A stretch of DNA of 6,845 nucleotides from contig JBCCFC010000749.1 of NCBI GenBank assembly GCA_039029935.1, forward strand, positions 1 to 6,845. Direction: 5' to 3'. The stretch comes from G039029935 sp039029935 (GTDB lineage: Bacteria > Chloroflexota > Anaerolineae > Caldilineales > Caldilineaceae). Under the pieces are notes generated by a model. The model was not told the origin of the DNA and ran no database searches. It was given only the letters and a program-made list of their open reading frames with translations. Made by a program: the position numbers and the translations under genes. This document shows positions 5,995-6,845 of the stretch, piece by piece (within the stretch, counting starts at the first letter, position 1; every line of letters begins with the position of its first letter).

Positions 5995-6655
5995 GCATCA
6001 ACATGAGAATACAATTTTTGCCCATATCCTCCGTTTTTTGTTTTTCTTGATTATTGTCCGCCCCGTGATGTGGTATCTCTTGGGACTCAAAATTCGTAAT
6101 CGCCGTCGATTACCGCAATCAGGGCCAGCCATTGTCATCGCCAATCATAATAGCCATTTTGACACAATGGTCATGATGTCACTCTTCTCGTTATTCAAGT
6201 TGCCATCGGTCCATCCTGTAGCCGCCGCCGATTATTGGATGCGTAATCGTTGGATCACATGGTTTGCCCTCAACATTGTGGGCATTGTTCCTGTACTACG
6301 CTCCAGTGATAAGGAGGTAGACCCCTTAGAACCCTGTTATCAGGCGTTGCAACAAAATAAAATTCTGATCTATTTTCCCGAAGGATCCAGAGGAGAGCCT
6401 GAGCAAATGACAGAATTTAAGGCAGGTATCCTCCGTTTGGCTGAAAAATTTCCCGAAGTCCCGATCACGCCTGTCTTTTTACATGGGTTGGGCAAGATTG
6501 TTCCTAGAGGCACAAGTGTTTTTGTACCGCTTTTTTGTGATGTTTTTGTCGGCGAAGCTGTAAAACGAGCAACGCTTCCCGATGACTTCTTGAAGAATTT
6601 AGCGAATACCATTGTCAAATTAGGGGAAAATTTGAGCAAACCTCGATGGGATTGA
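5978..6655 (+). CDS. PlsC-family 1-acyl-sn-glycerol-3-phosphate acyltransferase
   Basis: 225 residues from ATG 5978. Enzymes of this family transfer a fatty acyl chain to lysophosphatidate, or related lysolipids, at the inner membrane to form phosphatidate. All classic acyltransferase motifs are visible: NHNSHFD (56-62; catalytic H57 and D62 of HX4D), GIVPVLR (102-108), FPEGSR (133-138; phosphate binding), and VPITPVFLHG (161-170). A hydrophobic segment at about 13-36 should anchor it to the membrane. Length is typical. An upstream in-frame TTG (5948) would add ten residues but lacks a ribosome site. It is translationally coupled to the CdsA-like gene, a pairing that suggests phospholipid synthesis or remodelling. 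The exact acceptor lipid cannot be read from sequence, so I leave the symbol blank although plsC-like is fair. Confidence 0.93.
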   Translation: MRKATEHQHENTIFAHILRFLFFLIIVRPVMWYLLGLKIRNRRRLPQSGPAIVIANHNSHFDTMVMMSLFSLFKLPSVHPVAAADYWMRNRWITWFALNIVGIVPVLRSSDKEVDPLEPCYQALQQNKILIYFPEGSRGEPEQMTEFKAGILRLAEKFPEVPITPVFLHGLGKIVPRGTSVFVPLFCDVFVGEAVKRATLPDDFLKNLANTIVKLGENLSKPRWD

Positions 6656-6695
6656 GCAATTTTGGCATAAAAAGCGAATTTATTTAATTTTGTAT

Positions 6696-6724
6696 TTGAC
6701 AAACCAAAGAAATTCAGGTATACT
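6696..6724 (+). promoter_or_regulatory. Strong sigma-70-type promoter
   Basis: TTGACA (6696-6701, 6/6) and TATACT (6719-6724, 5/6) are separated by exactly 17 bp. An A/T-rich tract just upstream (about 6678-6695) could serve as an UP element. Start of transcription is expected near 6731. This is by far the best promoter in the window and drives whatever begins at the right edge. Confidence 0.8.
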
Positions 6725-6732
6725 CTGACTTC

Positions 6733-6770
6733 GTTGGTGGCAATATTATTCACCAACAATAAATTTGTTG
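6733..6770 (+). promoter_or_regulatory. Leader with two mutually exclusive hairpins
   Basis: Right after the predicted transcription start, GTTGGTG (6733-6739) can pair with CACCAAC (6751-6757). Alternatively CAACAA (6754-6759) can pair with TTGTTG (6765-6770). The two stems share bases 6754-6757, so only one can form. The second ends immediately before the ATG at 6771 and could mask it. This could be a leader switch or simply a stabilising 5' hairpin. The pairings are seen; function is inferred. Confidence 0.4.
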
Positions 6771-6845
6771 ATGATGGCGTTGCCGGACACGGTCTATTGC
6801 GCGGCCAACCATCTTTACCGTGGCAATGATGCAGAGCGTTTGGAG
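6771..6845 (+). CDS. Probable start of an unidentified gene (3' partial)
   Basis: ATG at 6771 (or 6774) opens a frame that stays open for 25 codons to the right edge, reading MMALPDTVYCAANHLYRGND... Codons use G or C at many third positions, like the coding parts elsewhere, and a strong promoter lies about 40 nt upstream. No Shine-Dalgarno is present, so the start is uncertain, and TTG at 6765 or 6768 is in frame. Too little is visible to name a family. A non-coding transcript is the alternative. Confidence 0.35.
   Translation, partial: MMALPDTVYCAANHLYRGNDAERLE

Noticed and set aside
6632..6659. Direct repeat TTGAGCAA at 6632-6639 and 6652-6659 around the acyltransferase stop
   Set aside because: Only 8 bp and within coding sequence; easily coincidental, with no sign of an insertion between the copies.

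Overview
The window is ordinary bacterial chromosome of moderate GC, dense with genes. Several features suggest Chloroflexota (Anaerolineae-like) or a similar lineage: a divergent, slightly long sliding clamp; a cytosolic coiled-coil protein ending in a helix-hairpin-helix coupled to a membrane-anchored Ig-like/LysM protein; and a membrane-anchored SdrD-B-like protein. This placement is inference from protein style and could be wrong.

Layout. Positions 1-2237 (+) hold a two-gene operon. The first gene is cut by the left edge and encodes a coiled-coil protein with an acidic/KT-rich linker and a C-terminal helix-hairpin-helix. Its stop overlaps by 4 nt the start of a single-pass membrane protein with extracytoplasmic Ig-like segments, four cysteines and a C-terminal LysM. 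Converging on it (2350-3243, -) is a second membrane-anchored protein with a coiled coil and one SdrD-B-like domain. The 112 bp between the convergent stops is an unusual palindromic repeat with tandem ACCGAAT heptamers. Positions 3548-4765 (-) encode the DNA polymerase III beta clamp (dnaN), starting at GTG behind a strong Shine-Dalgarno. The 566-bp gap upstream (4766-5331) holds candidate divergent promoters, a possible small ORF overlapping the dnaN start, and an 89-91 bp element with perfect 20-bp terminal inverted repeats that looks like a MITE.

Positions 5332-6655 (+) form a second operon. It starts with a polytopic membrane protein resembling the N-terminal half of YnbB-type phosphatidate cytidylyltransferases but lacking the catalytic half. 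A PlsC-family acyltransferase with all its motifs follows, overlapping by 17 nt. The pairing points to phospholipid synthesis or remodelling. The last 190 bp carry a near-consensus sigma-70 promoter (TTGACA, 17 bp, TATACT), two mutually exclusive leader hairpins and the probable start of another gene cut by the right edge.

I found no RNA gene, CRISPR array, complete insertion sequence or defence system. The two most notable items are the MITE-like element and the CdsA-like protein without its catalytic half.
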